Assembly: GCA_037576195.1 (NCBI GenBank)
Contig: CM075102.1
Coordinates: forward strand, 47,302,745 to 47,366,744
From: Phytoseiulus persimilis
Lineage: Eukaryota; Arthropoda; Arachnida; Mesostigmata; Phytoseiidae
DNA length: 64,000 nucleotides
Reading direction: 5' to 3'
A model generated the notes under the pieces. It was not told the DNA's origin. It did no database searches and saw only the letters and a list, made by a program, of their open reading frames with translations. Positions 63,001 to 64,000 of the stretch are shown here, in pieces. Position 1 is the first letter of the stretch; each line of letters opens with the position of its first letter. The translations under genes and the position numbers were made by a program.

Positions 63001-64000
63001 CCTCTAGGAATCTGCGCGTTTCCCGAAGCACGACCCGCTCGGTAGCGTCGTACCATTTCAATCTAACCTCCCGCTGTGGAGAATCGGTTGAATGCAAACT
63101 TGGAGCCGGAGAGGGTGTCAACTTTGGGGGGGGGGGGGCAGCTGATTATAGAGAGTTTCTTCCGATTCGATCGAAGTATGCCCGGAGATATGCCTCGTGT
63201 GCTCTCTGGAACACCTGTGTATGTTTCCCGGATGCCGCATCGGGGAACAGCTCATAAAAAGAGAGCGTTTAGAGTCAGATTTGATGATACGCATGGTTGT
63301 ACGTCAGGTACGCTCGAGTATCGGAAATGAGACGACAGGAGCCAGGCGGTTGGGGCAGAACCGACATAATCGAAGCGACCTTGACCAATAATAGCTGCTC
63401 CCTGAGCACGAATGCCGTTCCCCCGCCACATCCGAGCGAATTCTCGGAAAGAAATAGGTTGACGCACTGGTCAAAGCGAACTCGATTGTCGCGACGAGAT
63501 CCAGGCTCGCGGGTTCAAATTCAGGGCCGGAATCGCCGCCTTGACCGAATTAAGTATTTCCGATTGTTGGCAAGCAGCGCATGGTGTTGAGCGGCAGACG
63601 AATCGAGATTTTGCGGAAACTCGAGCACGAGATTTCCCGCAAACAGATCGAATGGAGCCCGTTGCCGACGAACGGAAAGATGAGCGGAGGTGGCGGTCGT
63701 GGCCGGGTGCCTGTCCGAGCGGTACTCACTATTTTCCCGATCATTGATTGGGACCCTTTTCCCGCATGAGGAGAGAGCAATAAAATACGCCCCGTGTTGT
63801 AATTGTCAGCGGAGCGAGCGACGGCCGGACCAGCGAGCGACTACTCTTTGCTGTTCCGAAACGGTTTGTTGCTCATCGCTACAGCGGTCGAGGCGCCCCA
63901 CCACAGTAATGATCCAGGCCACTCCGTATACGGCGGAATCTCGATCCCACGATTCAGGCCAACCCGGTTCGGAATATGTTCAGCTCTTCCCGAGCTGAGA
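54047..64000. other. Beginning of a large Kv4 intron
   Basis: After the donor at 54047 I find no exon encoding YGDMVP and S6 on the plus strand, so the intron is at least 9.95 kb. It holds a pogo-like terminal remnant, short CCAGCCAGC and CGGCCGGC repeats (for example about 56320-56400 and 57160-57190) and a G13 run near 63127. It also has overlapping open frames without recognised families, the longest being minus 61076-61696. Confidence 0.7.
54858..54913. mobile_element. Pogo/Tigger-like terminal sequence, copy 2
   Basis: Read from the right, it starts TA-CAGTGGAACCCGCATATTG, the standard CAGTGGAAC type of pogo/Tigger end. It matches 29711-29766 at 48 of 56 positions with no gaps. The other terminus was not found in this intron. 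Confidence 0.55.

Noticed and set aside
63505-63535. GCGGGTTCAAATTC, a B-box-like word
   Set aside because: The T-arm does not pair and no other tRNA or SINE parts are present.

Overview
This is a nuclear segment of an arthropod genome. It has spliceosomal introns (mostly 85-550 bases, GT...AG), Kozak-type ATG starts, AATAAA poly(A) signals, a tRNA-derived SINE and DNA-transposon debris. The protein set is animal: Shal/Kv4 channel, DPP3, ArfGAP2/3, SepSecS and the exon-junction protein Y14. A secreted PLA2 of the group I/II type, rather than the bee-venom group III type usual in insects, together with compact introns and an intronless SepSecS, makes a chelicerate, probably a mite, my best guess. 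That guess is inference.

Layout. 1-5.6 kb: nothing firm. 5.63-7.75 kb (+): five-exon secreted phospholipase A2; its TAG stop is followed by 236 more codons over four phase-matched exon pieces, ending at 8754. 8.8-13.6 kb: no gene recognised. 13.74-16.67 kb (-): dipeptidyl peptidase III, nine coding exons, with a possible extra first exon at 17.0-17.1 kb that would add a membrane anchor. 17.1-23.7 kb: mostly non-coding, holding a SINE with perfect 14-base target duplications, a palindrome cluster and a decayed pogo/Tigger-type transposase. 23.73-27.59 kb (-): ArfGAP2/3, twelve exons, with a one-base frameshift in the zinc-finger exon. 28.0-32.5 kb: a repeat nest (two ~345-base direct repeats enclosing a foldback-like element built on 16-base subrepeats, then another repeat cluster). 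33.90-35.38 kb (+): single-exon SepSecS. 36.97-38.27 kb (+): RBM8A/Y14, four exons. 38.3-48.5 kb: no gene recognised; one large imperfect inverted repeat at 47 kb. 48.5-52.9 kb: putative long 5' leader and promoter area of the Kv4 gene, rich in GT and CAN repeats. 52.93-54.05 kb (+): first coding exon of Shal/Kv4, ending inside the potassium selectivity filter. 54.05-64.0 kb: the first part of a very large Kv4 intron.

The genes are unrelated housekeeping or neuronal genes and do not form a pathway. SepSecS shows that the organism makes selenocysteine. All exon models were built by eye from splice sites, reading phase and protein-family resemblance, without transcript data or database searches. 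The most unusual points are the in-frame stop between the PLA2 and a well-behaved downstream coding frame, the candidate membrane isoform of DPP3, the frameshifted ArfGAP exon and the foldback-like element.
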